This document shows, piece by piece, positions 40,423 through 51,136 of a stretch of DNA of 64,000 nucleotides (positions within the stretch are counted from its first letter, which is position 1; each line of letters begins with the position of its first letter). A program made the position numbers and the translations under genes. This DNA is from Bacteriovoracaceae bacterium (GTDB lineage: Bacteria; Bdellovibrionota; Bacteriovoracia; Bacteriovoracales; Bacteriovoracaceae), in contig JABFRR010000008.1 of the NCBI GenBank assembly GCA_013141065.1, positions 563,464 through 627,463 on the forward strand, read 5' to 3'. Under the pieces are notes generated by a model, which was not told the origin of the DNA, made no database searches, and saw only the letters and a list, made by a program, of their open reading frames with translations.

Positions 40423-40659
40423 GAAATGAGTGAAGAAGAACTTAAAACATTGGCACTTGAAGAGCGAACATTTTTGCATGACATGTCAAATCACATTGTA
40501 GTTGCCCATGGTATGGCCACATTTGCCTTAAAGGTTATAAAGACGAATCCTAATGTTGATGTCAAAGAAGTGGAAAGACTCGAAAAATCAATAAGTGCGA
40601 TTAATAAAATGACAGAACTCATACAAGAGCGAAGACTACTTTTACATGAGCGTTCTTAA
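40423..40659 (+). CDS. Small helical protein resembling a histidine kinase DHp hairpin
   Basis: FLHDMSNHIVVAHGMATFAL H-box-like segment, two predicted helices, no ATPase domain; GGAGG upstream. Confidence 0.5.
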   Translation, partial: EMSEEELKTLALEERTFLHDMSNHIVVAHGMATFALKVIKTNPNVDVKEVERLEKSISAINKMTELIQERRLLLHERS

Positions 40660-40663
40660 TCTT

Positions 40664-41068
40664 TTATCTAACTTTAACTGTAACGATATCGCCAATCATC
40701 ATTTTACCAATTTCAAAAACAGGAGTGTCTTCTCCTTCTTCGAGTTTGTTTAAAACTCCAATGGCTGAAGATTCCTCGGCATGAAGAACTTTAACTTCGC
40801 CAATTTTAATTCGGTGATTAAAGCGTTTCTTACTTTCATAGGGGTCAAGGACAGAAACGACTCTGTAGACATCTAAGACACTTCCAGGTTTTACACCTTG
40901 ATTTTTCCCCATATCAACGTAGAAGTTCTTTTTAATGATTTCATCTTTATTTCCCATGGGAATATCTTGAGCAATGCTGTAAATGACATAGTCTTTAGCA
41001 ATGGCCATAGTGGCCGTAAAGGTAAGAGCAATCATAAAGAGTACTGGTAATTCAAAAAATTTTCTCAT
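40664..41068 (-). CDS. Secreted hypothetical protein
   Basis: Signal peptide and short beta-rich domain. Confidence 0.55.
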   Translation of the reverse strand: MRKFFELPVLFMIALTFTATMAIAKDYVIYSIAQDIPMGNKDEIIKKNFYVDMGKNQGVKPGSVLDVYRVVSVLDPYESKKRFNHRIKIGEVKVLHAEESSAIGVLNKLEEGEDTPVFEIGKMMIGDIVTVKVR

Positions 41069-41216
41069 GTTAAATCTCACGCTTATTCAAAGTGCAGTCT
41101 TTGAATCTTAATGAGACTATCGGTGAAATGATTTCTTAAAATAAATAGATCAAGCTTGCGCGGAGAGAAGGGGAAATTATTTCCTCCTTGAAAACTCCAT
41201 TAACTATCTAAGTTAC

Positions 41217-42944
41217 TTATTTTACTTTAATGTACTTTGGATAACTCCAGATGAGATCCGAGGGCCTATAGTTTTTTACATAGTCGTGGTACAAAATAAA
41301 ATTCCTAGAATAGTACTGCATAATCCATGGCAGATCTTCATTCACGATTGCTTCCATTTTAATAATCAGCCCCTTTTTTTCTTCCCCATCAGGAAGCTTG
41401 CTGATTTTTTCATACATGGCATCCAGTTTAGCATTGGAATAAAAAGATGCGTTGGGGCCGGGAGGGTGATTAGTTGAAATGAGAAGTTGAAAAATATTCT
41501 CAGCATCTGGATAATCCAGTGTCCATCCATCTTGGAAAAATTGCAGATGTCCAGTACGAGACTTTTCAAGATACTGCCTAAAATTATTTTGGACAATTTT
41601 AATTTTTATTCCAATTTGAGCGAGTTGGGCTTTAAAATACTCAGCTTGCTGGTAATTAATTTTAGACTCAGCTCTTGTATCATATATTATTTCGGGTAAA
41701 TTTTTTCCACCAGGATATCCGGCTTTAGCTAAAAATTCTTTGGCTTTTTCTAAGTTATATTCATACGGCAAGGTCATGGAAGGATCGTATCCAAATACAC
41801 CCGGAGGCAGTATTGAATTGGCCTGTTGGCCGGTATTATTAGTGAACGACATGATATATTTATTCATATCAACTGCGTGAGCGATAGCCTTTCTCAGATT
41901 AAGATTCTTTCCCAGCAAAGGATCTCTAGCATTAAATGCTAGCCACCAATAGGTGAGTGTCGGCAGAGTTTGAAGTCTGATATCTCTCGCTCGTATTTCC
42001 TCTCTAAGGTTTCCCACATCATCAAAAACTTGAGAATAAAACTCTTGTGGTAGAACAATAATATCTAATTTATTTTTATTAAATAAATCCCATCTTGTAT
42101 TGTTATCATTAATGACTAAAAAATTAATAGTTTCCAAGAAAGGAATTTTCTCACCACTATCTTTTAAGAGACCTCTGCTGTTAGTGAATCGATCACCCTC
42201 GGAAGGATAAAAACTTTCGTGAAAGTGAGTGAATTTAGTAAGAGTGATTTCTTTAGCGGGTTCCATTTTAGTCAAATAAAAAGGGCCGGTACCAATGGGA
42301 TTTTTACTTAAGTCATTTTTATCATGCTCAATAACTTCCAGGGGGACAGGAGAGACAAAACTCATAGAGAGCTTATAGATAAATTGTGGCGAAGGTCTAA
42401 TGAGGTCAATTGCCAAAGTGTGCTCATCAATAGCTTTGATTCCAGAGATTTCTGTTTTTTTAAACTTGTCAAAATCATTACCAACAGTCTTCTTGAAATC
42501 ATTTACACCAACAATGACATCGTCAACTATCCACCATCCAGTGGAATTTAAAGGTGCGTACGATAACCTTTTAAACTGGGTAATAAAGTCTTGTGCTCTA
42601 ACTGTTCTAGCTTGACCCTTAAAGGAAGGGTGATCATGGTAGCGAATATTTTTTTTAATTTTTATAACATATCGTTTTCCATTATTTTCAATCGACGGCA
42701 TGCCATCTGCTAAAAGAGGTTTTAACTCATAAGGACGATTGAGGTAATGATATTCATAGAGCTGCTCACATATATTATAAATGACCATGCCTGAAACATT
42801 GTCATAAGAATTTACTGGGTCCAGTGTTGAGATTTCACTTGTGAGAGCTAAGTTAATAGATTTATCAGTCTTCTCATTGTTTTTTTTAGAACAACTGGAA
42901 AAACTTATAAATACGATAAAGAGAATAAGAATTTTTTGAATCAT
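41217..42944 (-). CDS. Peptide/oligopeptide ABC transporter substrate-binding lipoprotein (SBP family 5)
   Basis: Lipobox FSSCSKK; SBP_bac_5 pattern TLDPVNSYDNVSGMV, GTGPFYL. Confidence 0.9.
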   Translation of the reverse strand: MIQKILILFIVFISFSSCSKKNNEKTDKSINLALTSEISTLDPVNSYDNVSGMVIYNICEQLYEYHYLNRPYELKPLLADGMPSIENNGKRYVIKIKKNIRYHDHPSFKGQARTVRAQDFITQFKRLSYAPLNSTGWWIVDDVIVGVNDFKKTVGNDFDKFKKTEISGIKAIDEHTLAIDLIRPSPQFIYKLSMSFVSPVPLEVIEHDKNDLSKNPIGTGPFYLTKMEPAKEITLTKFTHFHESFYPSEGDRFTNSRGLLKDSGEKIPFLETINFLVINDNNTRWDLFNKNKLDIIVLPQEFYSQVFDDVGNLREEIRARDIRLQTLPTLTYWWLAFNARDPLLGKNLNLRKAIAHAVDMNKYIMSFTNNTGQQANSILPPGVFGYDPSMTLPYEYNLEKAKEFLAKAGYPGGKNLPEIIYDTRAESKINYQQAEYFKAQLAQIGIKIKIVQNNFRQYLEKSRTGHLQFFQDGWTLDYPDAENIFQLLISTNHPPGPNASFYSNAKLDAMYEKISKLPDGEEKKGLIIKMEAIVNEDLPWIMQYYSRNFILYHDYVKNYRPSDLIWSYPKYIKVK

Positions 42945-42946
42945 TT

Positions 42947-45571
42947 TTAACCCAACTTAGCTTTCATTACGGTTTTTGCTTGAAGTGCAATTTTTCCAAT
43001 GAGTGCGGCTTCACCAGATCCCTGTGCCATGTCAGGTTTACCTCCACCTCTACCATTGATGACCGGAAGAATATCTTTTAAGGCATCGCCAGCATTTAAT
43101 TTAGATGCACCTTTTGATGACCTCACTAGTACTGATGCTTTATCACCGTTTAGGTTATACAAAACAACGGCTCCATTTTGAAATTTACTAATAAATAAAT
43201 CGGAGAGTTTACGAAGATCAGAATCAGGACTTGCTTCGATAATGGCATAATCGATCCCACCAAGATTCTCAACGTTATTAAAGAGATCTTTTGATTCATT
43301 TAGTTGAATTTTATCTTTCAAGCTTTCAATTTCTTTTTGTTTCTCTTTTAGGTCCTTGATGAGATTTTCAAGTTTTACTAAAGCGCGTTCTTCTTTATCC
43401 ATAAATAGACTTTCGACTTTTTTGAGTAGCTGTGATCTATGAGATAAATGATGTATGGCCGTTTCAGATGTCGTTGCTTCAATTCTTCTTACCCCTGTAG
43501 CAAGAGAGGATTCACTAAGAACTGTTATGAGTCCAATATCTGATGTGTTGTGAACGTGAACACCACCACATAATTCAGTTGAAAAATCTCCCATTGATAA
43601 CACCCGAACGATGTTGCCATATTTTTCGCCAAATAGTGCCATGGCCCCTTTTTTCTGAGCTTCTTCCATGTTCATAATATTAGCTTCAACTCTATGAGCT
43701 TTACTAATTTCTTGATTGACTAAGTCTTCAACTTTTTCAATTTCTTCTTTGGTCATTGCTTGAAGATGAGTAAAGTCAAAACGCAATTTATCAGCACTCA
43801 CAATCGAGCCTGCTTGTTTAACGTGAGGCCCTAAAACTTTAATAAGTGCTGCTTGCAAAAGATGTGTTGCTGAGTGGTTTCTCATAATGAGTTTTCTGCT
43901 TTTGCTATCAACACTCAATGTATAAGACTTACCAACTTCTAAAGCATCAGCATCATTTGAAAAATGTACATGAAGACTATCGACTGGCTTTTGTGTATCA
44001 CTTATATTCGCCAGAGTGTTTTTTCCTAATTTTACAACACCAATATCTCCAACTTGACCTCCAGATTCTCCATAAAAAGATGTTTTATCAAAGATAAGTC
44101 CTTTTATTTCTCCCATATCTATAATTTCTAAAAGTTTTGCTTCGACTTCTAAATGTTCATATCCAACAAAATTAGAGGCACCATATTTTTCTTTTACAGT
44201 ATGAAAAATTTTATCAGAGTTATCAAAAGCTCCTTTCCAAGATTTTTTAGATAACTCTTTTTGTTCTTTCATCGCTTTATCAAAATTCTCATGATCAAGT
44301 TTAAGTCCATGATCAATGAGATACATTTCGGTCAGGTCTACAGGGAAGCCATAAGTATCGTAGAGCTTGAAAGCGGCTTTACCAGAAAATACTTTATTGG
44401 TGACTTCTTTAGAAAGAGCGTCGGTTAAAAATTTTAATCCGTTTTCTAAGGTTTCTCTAAACTTTTTTTCTTCAAGTTCTAAAAGTTTGACTGCTAATTC
44501 TGCATTGGCAGCATTTTGTGGATATTCCTGGCCCAAGGATTCAAAGACTGCCGGAACAAGTTTGTAAAATGAAAGTTCTTTTACACCAAGTTCGTTTAAA
44601 TACTTTATTGCTCTTCTTATAATTCTTCTTAAAACGTATCCACGTCCTTCATTTGAAGGAATTGCTCCGTCTGTAATGAGCATTGTGGCAGATCTAATAT
44701 GATCAGCTACAACTCTGAAAGCGGCTTTAGTTTTTTCGTCTTTTCCGTAAGGATCATATTTTTTACCAGAGATATCTTCAATTTTTTTCATTATTGGAAA
44801 AAAGATATCGGTATTGTAATTGTTATAACAACCCTGAAGAGCTGCCGTGACTCTTTCAAGACCGGCACCAGTATCAATCGAAGGTTTTGGTAAACTGAAT
44901 TTTCCTTCAGGTGTTTTTTCAAACTGCATGAAAACTAAATTCCAAATTTCAACATAGCGCTTTTCATCTTCCAATAAATCAAGAGGATCGACGCGAACTA
45001 AGTCATGATCAGTATACTCTTCACCATGGTCAAAAAAGATTTCTGAAGAGGGTCCACACGGGCCGAATTCTCCCATCTCCCAAAAATTGTCTTTATCACC
45101 TTTATTGAAAATCTTTTCGTTTGGTAGACCTGCTACTTTCATCCATAGCTTTCGTGCTTCATCATCTGAATAGTGAACAGTGACATAAAGTTTTTCAGGC
45201 GGGATCTTTAGTTCAACTGTTAAAAATTCCCAAGCAAATCTAATGGCCTCTTCTTTGAAATAATCACCAAATGAAAAATTCCCTAGCATTTCAAAAAATG
45301 TATGGTGGCGAGCAGTATGTCCGACATTTTCTAAGTCATTATGTTTTCCACCGGCCCTGACGCATTTTTGAATACTCACTGCTCTTTTGTTGCTAGCTAT
45401 TGATTTGCCAGTGAAATAATCTTTAAATTGATTCATACCTGCGTTGCAAAATAAAAGAGTTTTATCGTTATGCGGGATGAGGGAGCTAGAAGCATTCTTT
45501 TCATGCTGCTTACTAATGAAGTATTGAGTAAATTTATCTCTTATTTGTTGGCCGCTAATTTTTTCAGACAT
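42947..45571 (-). CDS. alaS: Alanyl-tRNA synthetase
   Basis: FCNAGMNQFKD, RAGGKHNDLENVG, HSATHLLQAAL, C-terminal DHHA1 GRGGGKPDMAQGSG. Confidence 0.97.
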   Translation of the reverse strand: MSEKISGQQIRDKFTQYFISKQHEKNASSSLIPHNDKTLLFCNAGMNQFKDYFTGKSIASNKRAVSIQKCVRAGGKHNDLENVGHTARHHTFFEMLGNFSFGDYFKEEAIRFAWEFLTVELKIPPEKLYVTVHYSDDEARKLWMKVAGLPNEKIFNKGDKDNFWEMGEFGPCGPSSEIFFDHGEEYTDHDLVRVDPLDLLEDEKRYVEIWNLVFMQFEKTPEGKFSLPKPSIDTGAGLERVTAALQGCYNNYNTDIFFPIMKKIEDISGKKYDPYGKDEKTKAAFRVVADHIRSATMLITDGAIPSNEGRGYVLRRIIRRAIKYLNELGVKELSFYKLVPAVFESLGQEYPQNAANAELAVKLLELEEKKFRETLENGLKFLTDALSKEVTNKVFSGKAAFKLYDTYGFPVDLTEMYLIDHGLKLDHENFDKAMKEQKELSKKSWKGAFDNSDKIFHTVKEKYGASNFVGYEHLEVEAKLLEIIDMGEIKGLIFDKTSFYGESGGQVGDIGVVKLGKNTLANISDTQKPVDSLHVHFSNDADALEVGKSYTLSVDSKSRKLIMRNHSATHLLQAALIKVLGPHVKQAGSIVSADKLRFDFTHLQAMTKEEIEKVEDLVNQEISKAHRVEANIMNMEEAQKKGAMALFGEKYGNIVRVLSMGDFSTELCGGVHVHNTSDIGLITVLSESSLATGVRRIEATTSETAIHHLSHRSQLLKKVESLFMDKEERALVKLENLIKDLKEKQKEIESLKDKIQLNESKDLFNNVENLGGIDYAIIEASPDSDLRKLSDLFISKFQNGAVVLYNLNGDKASVLVRSSKGASKLNAGDALKDILPVINGRGGGKPDMAQGSGEAALIGKIALQAKTVMKAKLG

Positions 45572-45912
45572 GGGAAATCCTATGGGAAGATGTTTGGGCT
45601 TATTGTACTTCTCCCTTTGAATTTCATCAATTTTTTTATCAATAAGATAGAGCTATGGAGTTAATAATCTTCTGGCATTTCACCACTGATGAGGGAATTG
45701 AGAATTTTTTTAGATTTGGAGTAGTCATGTCCTTTGGATAGGAGAAATCTTAGAACTTTGCCTTGTTCTGCAAAGTCTAATCCTGACTTTGTACCCATTT
45801 TCTTTTGGGCCAAGCGTGCGATTTGGTCTTCTTCGCTGGTACGGTGTTCTCCAAATACTTCTTCTATTTGCTCGTCTGTGACAGTCAAATGTTCTTGCTT
45901 AAGCTTTTGTCT

Positions 45913-47668
45913 GAATCTATTCATCCCGCTGGGGTAATTTTTTAAATGTAAGGCCATGTTAGTTGGCCTTATGTCTTCCATATGAAAGTATTGGTGAATG
46001 CCATTCGCCGATATCAAAAACTTTACCATCGAACTATTTTCCAAGCTTCCGGTCAAAATGCTAGTTGGTGCAATTAAAACTCTTCTCAATAAAGTTGATG
46101 CTCAAGAAAATAAAATAACTGAACTGTCTTCAGAAAATCAAAAGCTCAAGGATGAAATCAATCGCCTCAAAGGCGAAAAAGGCAAGCCAGATATTGCTAA
46201 AAACAAAGATGACAAGAAAGATAGTGATGATAAAAAGAAAGGCGGCAAGAACGGCGGGCGTGGAAAAAATAAAAATGCTAAAGAAATAGAAATCCACAAT
46301 ACGGAAGAAAAAGATGTCGAAAAAAAAGATCTTCCAAAAGATGCACAATACAAAGGTACTAGAGATGTCGTAATTCAAGACATAAATTTTAATCTAAATA
46401 ATACCAAATTTATTATCCATAAATACTATTCACCATTTTTAGGAAAAGTTTTTGAAGGACAACTGCCTCCCGAATATAAAGGTAGTATCTTCGGACCTGG
46501 TATTTGGTCATTTGTCATCCAGTTTCACTACGAGGCAAGAATGACACAAAATCTTCTTTTTTAAAATTTTAACCGGACTTAAAGTCAAAATATCTGTCGG
46601 CGAAATTTCAAATATGATTCTTTGTCATGAGAGATTTGAAGAAGAACGACAAAATGTAAGGGAAGCTGGAATCAGTCGAAGCGATTTTTCTCAAATTGAT
46701 GATACCGGTGCAAGACTTAATGGAAAGAATGGTTACAGCATTGCAGTTTGTAATCAATTTTTACTGATTATTATACAAGTCTTTCAAAAATAGAGAGGCT
46801 GTATTGAGAGCACTTGCCGGAACAGAATTAAAATTTGCAATTAATGAAATTGCACTCAAATATGTTGATGATAAAGTTAACAATAAGGCAATCGTTGGCG
46901 AACTTAGAAAATTACAATCAAATAGATTGTATGGGCCAGATGAGTTTACCAATGAAATCCTAAATGCTCCCTGGGCGAGAGGAAAGATTACTTCGTGGAT
47001 AAAACACATAAAAGAAGGTTGTGCCATTGGTGCATTTAGGGATAATTTTCTTGGAGTGAGGTCAAAAATTTTGATTTGTGATGATGCCCCCCAGTTTAAA
47101 GGCATCCTGGAATTCTTAGGTCTTTGTTTGATTCATGAAGAACGCCATTATAAAAGTTAACTCAAGTCATCCCGATTTTATAAAAGCTGTTGCCGATTTT
47201 AGAGAAACATTTTGGAAATATTACGAAAAGCTAAAGCTTTATAAAATTAATCCCAATGACAAGAAAAAGAAAGAATTGAGTGATGAATTTGATTTAATTT
47301 TTTTAGGTAAGACTTGTTACTTCGCTTTAAATCAATTGATGGAAAAAACTAGAGCAAAAAAAGATGAGCTGCTTTTGGTTTTGGAATTTCCAACTATTCC
47401 TTTGCATAATAATACTTCTGAATTGGCAATGAGAGAAAAAGTTATTCAAAGAAAAATCAGAGGATATTTTAGAAGCTTAGAAGGGGCCATGGCATCAGAT
47501 ATTTTCTTAGGTCTGATGAGTACTTGCCGAAAAATAGGAATTAGCTTTGGTGAATATTTAAAAGACCGATTTTACAATCGCCACGAACTACCGCCGCTCG
47601 GTGATCTCATTTGGATGGCTTAGCACTATTAAACCTGACCGATTTTCCCCATTAAAATGAATAGATTC
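45913..47668 (+). mobile_element. IS66 family (ISBst12-like, single tnpC) insertion sequence with 8-bp target duplication
   Basis: Terminal inverted repeats GAATCTATTCAT/ATGAATAGATTC; TTTTGTCT at 45905..45912 and 47669..47676; IS66-type transposase inside. Confidence 0.88.
45998..47623 (+). pseudogene. IS66-family transposase with several frameshifts
   Basis: ORFs 45998..46564, 46804..47160 and 47135..47623 plus shifted segments form one DDE transposase (IDDTGAR, ICDDAPQFK, LHNNTSELAMREKVIQRKI). Confidence 0.88.
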
Positions 47669-47920
47669 TTTTGTCTGACATAACTTACTGAATAACCTTT
47701 ATTCATGAAGCCTTTAATTCTGGCTTCAGTATAAGCATCCTCCCGTAAATAGCCTCTGGCCTTGATCTCATTAAGCGCAGCTTCGCAGTCTTCAGGTGGG
47801 AATTTTTTTTCACGAAGTTTTTCTCTGAGTTTATGTTCAGAGTAGTCTCGACTTGAGATTATTTTAACGAGGTAACTATAGGCTCTGCTTGATGTCATAA
47901 TGATTTTTTAAATAAAAAAA

Positions 47921-47970
47921 CCACGCTTTCCTTAACGCCTTTTATTCAAAAGGGATTAATTCGAGCGTGG
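47921..47970 (-). terminator. Long hairpin terminator between recA and recX
   Basis: On minus strand CCACGCT...CCCTTTTgaataAAAGGcg...AGCGTGG followed by TTTTTTT. Confidence 0.8.
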
Positions 47971-47980
47971 CTTGGTCAAA

Positions 47981-49102
47981 TTACTGAAGATTCTTTTTTG
48001 ATTTTTTTGTTTTTTCTTCTTCTTGCTTTACTGCTTCTTTGATTTCACCGGTTTCTTCATCGATGATTTCAGTAGCAGGTCCAGCTACAATTCCATACTT
48101 AATAAGAATTTTTTGCTTAATTTCTTCTAACATTTCTGGGTTTCCTTCAAGGAAAGTTTTTGAATTCTCTCTTCCTTGACCAATCTTTGAATTGTTATAT
48201 GCATACCAAGCACCGGCTTTTTCTACGATTCCGCTATTGGCAGCAAGATCGAGAATGTCTCCGACTTTTGAAATTCCTACTCCGTACATAATATCAAATT
48301 CAGCTTCTTTGAATGGAGGAGCAACTTTATTTTTGACAACTTTTACTTTTGTGCGATTACCGATGTGAGTTTCACCGTCTTTAATCGCTGCAGTTCTTCT
48401 AATATCTAAACGAACAGAAGCGTAGAACTTTAGGGCGTTCCCACCAGTTGTTGTTTCTGGGTTTCCAAACATAACACCAATTTTCATACGAAGTTGGTTG
48501 ATGAAAATAACAGTACAGTTCGATCTTGAAATTGATCCAGTTAATTTACGTAATGCTTGTGACATAAGTCTTGCTTGAAGACCCATGTGTGAATCTCCCA
48601 TGTCTCCTTCAAGCTCAGCTTTTGGAGTAAGAGCAGCAACTGAATCGACAATAAGCAGATTAACCGCACCCGAACGAACCAGCATATCTGTGATCTCTAG
48701 AGCTTGTTCACCAGAATCTGGTTGAGAAATAAGTGTATTAGGAATATCAACACCAAGTTTTGCAGCATAAGCAGTATCAAGTGCATGTTCTGCATCGACG
48801 AAAGCGACTGTTCCGCCTTGCTTTTGGCATTCAGCTGCGATGTGAAGTGTAAGAGTTGTTTTACCAGAAGATTCCGGCCCATAAATTTCAATAATTCTTC
48901 CTTGAGGAATACCACCTACACCTAGAGCAAGGTCTAAACTCAAGCAGCCAGTCGGGATCACCGCAAGTTTTTCGACAGCATTTTTGTTGTCGAGTTTCAT
49001 GATTGCACCTTTACCAAACTGCTTTTCGATAGCAGACAAGGCCAGGTCTAGCGCTTTTAATTTTTCAGGTGACGGTGCCGCTGATACTTTCTGTAATGAC
49101 AT
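47981..49102 (-). CDS. recA: Recombinase RecA
   Basis: [47 protein letters not shown]. Confidence 0.98.
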   Translation of the reverse strand: MSLQKVSAAPSPEKLKALDLALSAIEKQFGKGAIMKLDNKNAVEKLAVIPTGCLSLDLALGVGGIPQGRIIEIYGPESSGKTTLTLHIAAECQKQGGTVAFVDAEHALDTAYAAKLGVDIPNTLISQPDSGEQALEITDMLVRSGAVNLLIVDSVAALTPKAELEGDMGDSHMGLQARLMSQALRKLTGSISRSNCTVIFINQLRMKIGVMFGNPETTTGGNALKFYASVRLDIRRTAAIKDGETHIGNRTKVKVVKNKVAPPFKEAEFDIMYGVGISKVGDILDLAANSGIVEKAGAWYAYNNSKIGQGRENSKTFLEGNPEMLEEIKQKILIKYGIVAGPATEIIDEETGEIKEAVKQEEEKTKKSKKNLQ

Positions 49103-49167
49103 GAATCCTCCGAGGGTGGTCTTAGAATGTTTTCCTATGCGTGTGCAATAAAGCTAACATTCTTTAT

Positions 49168-49182
49168 AGTTATTCGATAACT
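49168..49182. promoter_or_regulatory. Perfect palindrome upstream of recA; candidate LexA-type operator
   Basis: AGTTAT-TCG-ATAACT, 66 bp 5' of the recA start. Confidence 0.4.
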
Positions 49183-49345
49183 TAAAACTTATGCAAATTA
49201 ATCAACTTTTAAAAGAATCAAAGGCTTGTAATTATTGGACTAATTTAGTCAAAAAATCACAAATTGAACAATCACTAATCAATTCTTTCTCTAAAAATAG
49301 TTTGTGCGTAATCGATGCGTAAGTCAAACGTAATTTTAGCGTAAT

Positions 49346-49849
49346 TTAAATATAATTTAAGAATCCGCTAAAAAAAGTATTAATGACCAAGTAGAGAAGT
49401 CCGGCAAAAACACCAGAGACAATATCATCGAGAATAGTTCCGGCTCCGTGATGAATCTCTTTATCAAAATAGGAAGCCGGCCAAAATTTAACAATATCAA
49501 AAAAACGAAAAAGAATAAAAAGAATCGCGAGGTGGCTAAGGTTGTGAGTTTGTATAAATAACCAAGCAGTACTCATGCCTAAAACTTCATCAATAACGAT
49601 AAACTGTGGATCGTGCAATTCATATTTTTTTTGCACACTCTCGGCTACAAAAGAAGAAATAAGCGTAACGATAACGATAAAAGGAATAAAAAGAACATAG
49701 GGTGGATTAAAACGGCCAAGTATATAAAGGAAGGGAAGTGTCGCAAGTGTTCCCCAAGTACCAGGTGCCTTAGGTAAAAAACCTACTCCAAAAAAGGAGA
49801 GGAAAAGAATATCTAGTCTTCTTCGATCTGGTCGATTAGTCTCATTCAT
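49346..49849 (-). CDS. pgpA: Phosphatidylglycerophosphatase A
   Basis: GFLPKAPGTWGTLA, VIDEVLGM, HHGAGTILDDIVSG. Confidence 0.92.
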   Translation of the reverse strand: MNETNRPDRRRLDILFLSFFGVGFLPKAPGTWGTLATLPFLYILGRFNPPYVLFIPFIVIVTLISSFVAESVQKKYELHDPQFIVIDEVLGMSTAWLFIQTHNLSHLAILFILFRFFDIVKFWPASYFDKEIHHGAGTILDDIVSGVFAGLLYLVINTFFSGFLNYI

Positions 49850-49894
49850 TAGATAATAGTCTAGCTTGATTATTAGATCTTAAAAAGGTTTTAA

Positions 49895-51136
49895 ATGGAA
49901 AGACCAAGTTATCTTGAAAAGTATTTATTTGATTGGGAGATTTTCGATGTTGTTATCGGAGGTCGCTCGGCATTAGATACAAAAAATTTTTTGGGCCCCA
50001 TGGGCTCGAGCGACGAAGTTAATCAATTTTTAAAAGGCTATGGACTAGACCCAAATGATCCAGTGGCGAAGTCAGAATTATTCGGTAGCTTTCAAGAGGC
50101 CATGCAGTTTATTAGGCGATACTTTCTTACCGAAGGAAATCCCGATGGTCTTGATCTCAAAGTTCCCAACTCTCTTTTAATGATCTCAGACATCAGCCAG
50201 CTTTTTTTAATGGCGACTGACGATAATATTAATAAACGTGAGGATAAACTTTGGGCCGAGGTTGTGCTTAAAGTTATGCACACAATTATTCATGCTGATA
50301 AAGATCTTAGATCAAATTATTTCGGCATTGTTCAAACCCAAATTTTTGACCGGTTTTACAAATATATATTCAGAAGTGATGACGATAAATTGTTTATTGG
50401 AGTCAAGGGAACAGACGACGTCGTTCCTCTCGTAGATTTTGAGACCAAGTCAAAAAAAACCCGAGAGAGTGTGATTATTAAGTTGCTCCATAAAGCAGAA
50501 AATGTCGCTGAAGAATTATTTGATAGAGTAGGAGTTCGCTTCATTACGCACTCACGTTTTGATACCTTACGCTTAATACGATTTTTATTAGAGAAAAATA
50601 TAGTTATTCCTCACAATAATAAACCAAGCCGTGCCGTCAATACCATGATCGACATGGTGAAATTTAAAGAAGCCCATCAAACACTTTTGAAAATGGCGAT
50701 TAGAAATAATCTTTCTGAAGATAGGTTTTTATCTGCCATGGAAAGAGCGGCTGTTGAGTCTCAACTGACACCATCAGAAAGTGAAAAAAACAAACATACC
50801 TCTAAGGCCTATCAGTCAATTCAATTTACCTGTCGACAGTTAATTGAATACAAGAATCCATTTCTGCAAGAATTTAATGAATTGAGAAGATTGGCAAAGT
50901 CTAATAATCCAGAAGAAAATGAATTGGCCCGTAGGGTTTTGAGTATGGACATCTCTTTAGTAGCGAGAGATATTCGCTTTTTTTATCCTTATGAAATTCA
51001 AGTTGTGGATCAAGAGGCTTTTCGAGAAAATTCACAAGGCGATGCTTCCCATCAAGAATATAAGAGACAGCAAGTTCAGTCTGCAATGAGACGCATTTTT
51101 AAATCAATCATTGAATTTAAAAAAATAAAAATTTAG
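49895..51136 (+). CDS. Conserved hypothetical protein (deltaproteobacterial/Bdellovibrio-type)
   Basis: 413 aa ORF with good start and codon usage; no recognised domain. Confidence 0.7.
   Translation: MERPSYLEKYLFDWEIFDVVIGGRSALDTKNFLGPMGSSDEVNQFLKGYGLDPNDPVAKSELFGSFQEAMQFIRRYFLTEGNPDGLDLKVPNSLLMISDISQLFLMATDDNINKREDKLWAEVVLKVMHTIIHADKDLRSNYFGIVQTQIFDRFYKYIFRSDDDKLFIGVKGTDDVVPLVDFETKSKKTRESVIIKLLHKAENVAEELFDRVGVRFITHSRFDTLRLIRFLLEKNIVIPHNNKPSRAVNTMIDMVKFKEAHQTLLKMAIRNNLSEDRFLSAMERAAVESQLTPSESEKNKHTSKAYQSIQFTCRQLIEYKNPFLQEFNELRRLAKSNNPEENELARRVLSMDISLVARDIRFFYPYEIQVVDQEAFRENSQGDASHQEYKRQQVQSAMRRIFKSIIEFKKIKI

Larger units (their letters stand above)
45661..47898 (-). pseudogene. recX: recX interrupted by an IS66/ISBst12-like element
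   Basis: N-terminal half (47898..~47669: SSRAYSYLVKIISSRDYSEHKLREKLREKKF...SVSYVRQK) and C-terminal half (~45912..45661: LKQEHLTVTDEQIEEVFGEH...RFLLSKGHDYSKSKKIL) rejoin in frame on removal of 45913..47676. Confidence 0.9.

Noticed and set aside
46130-46378. Phe/Ile-rich antisense ORFs in the IS66 transposase
   Set aside because: Reverse complement of a Lys/Asp-rich segment; a compositional artefact.
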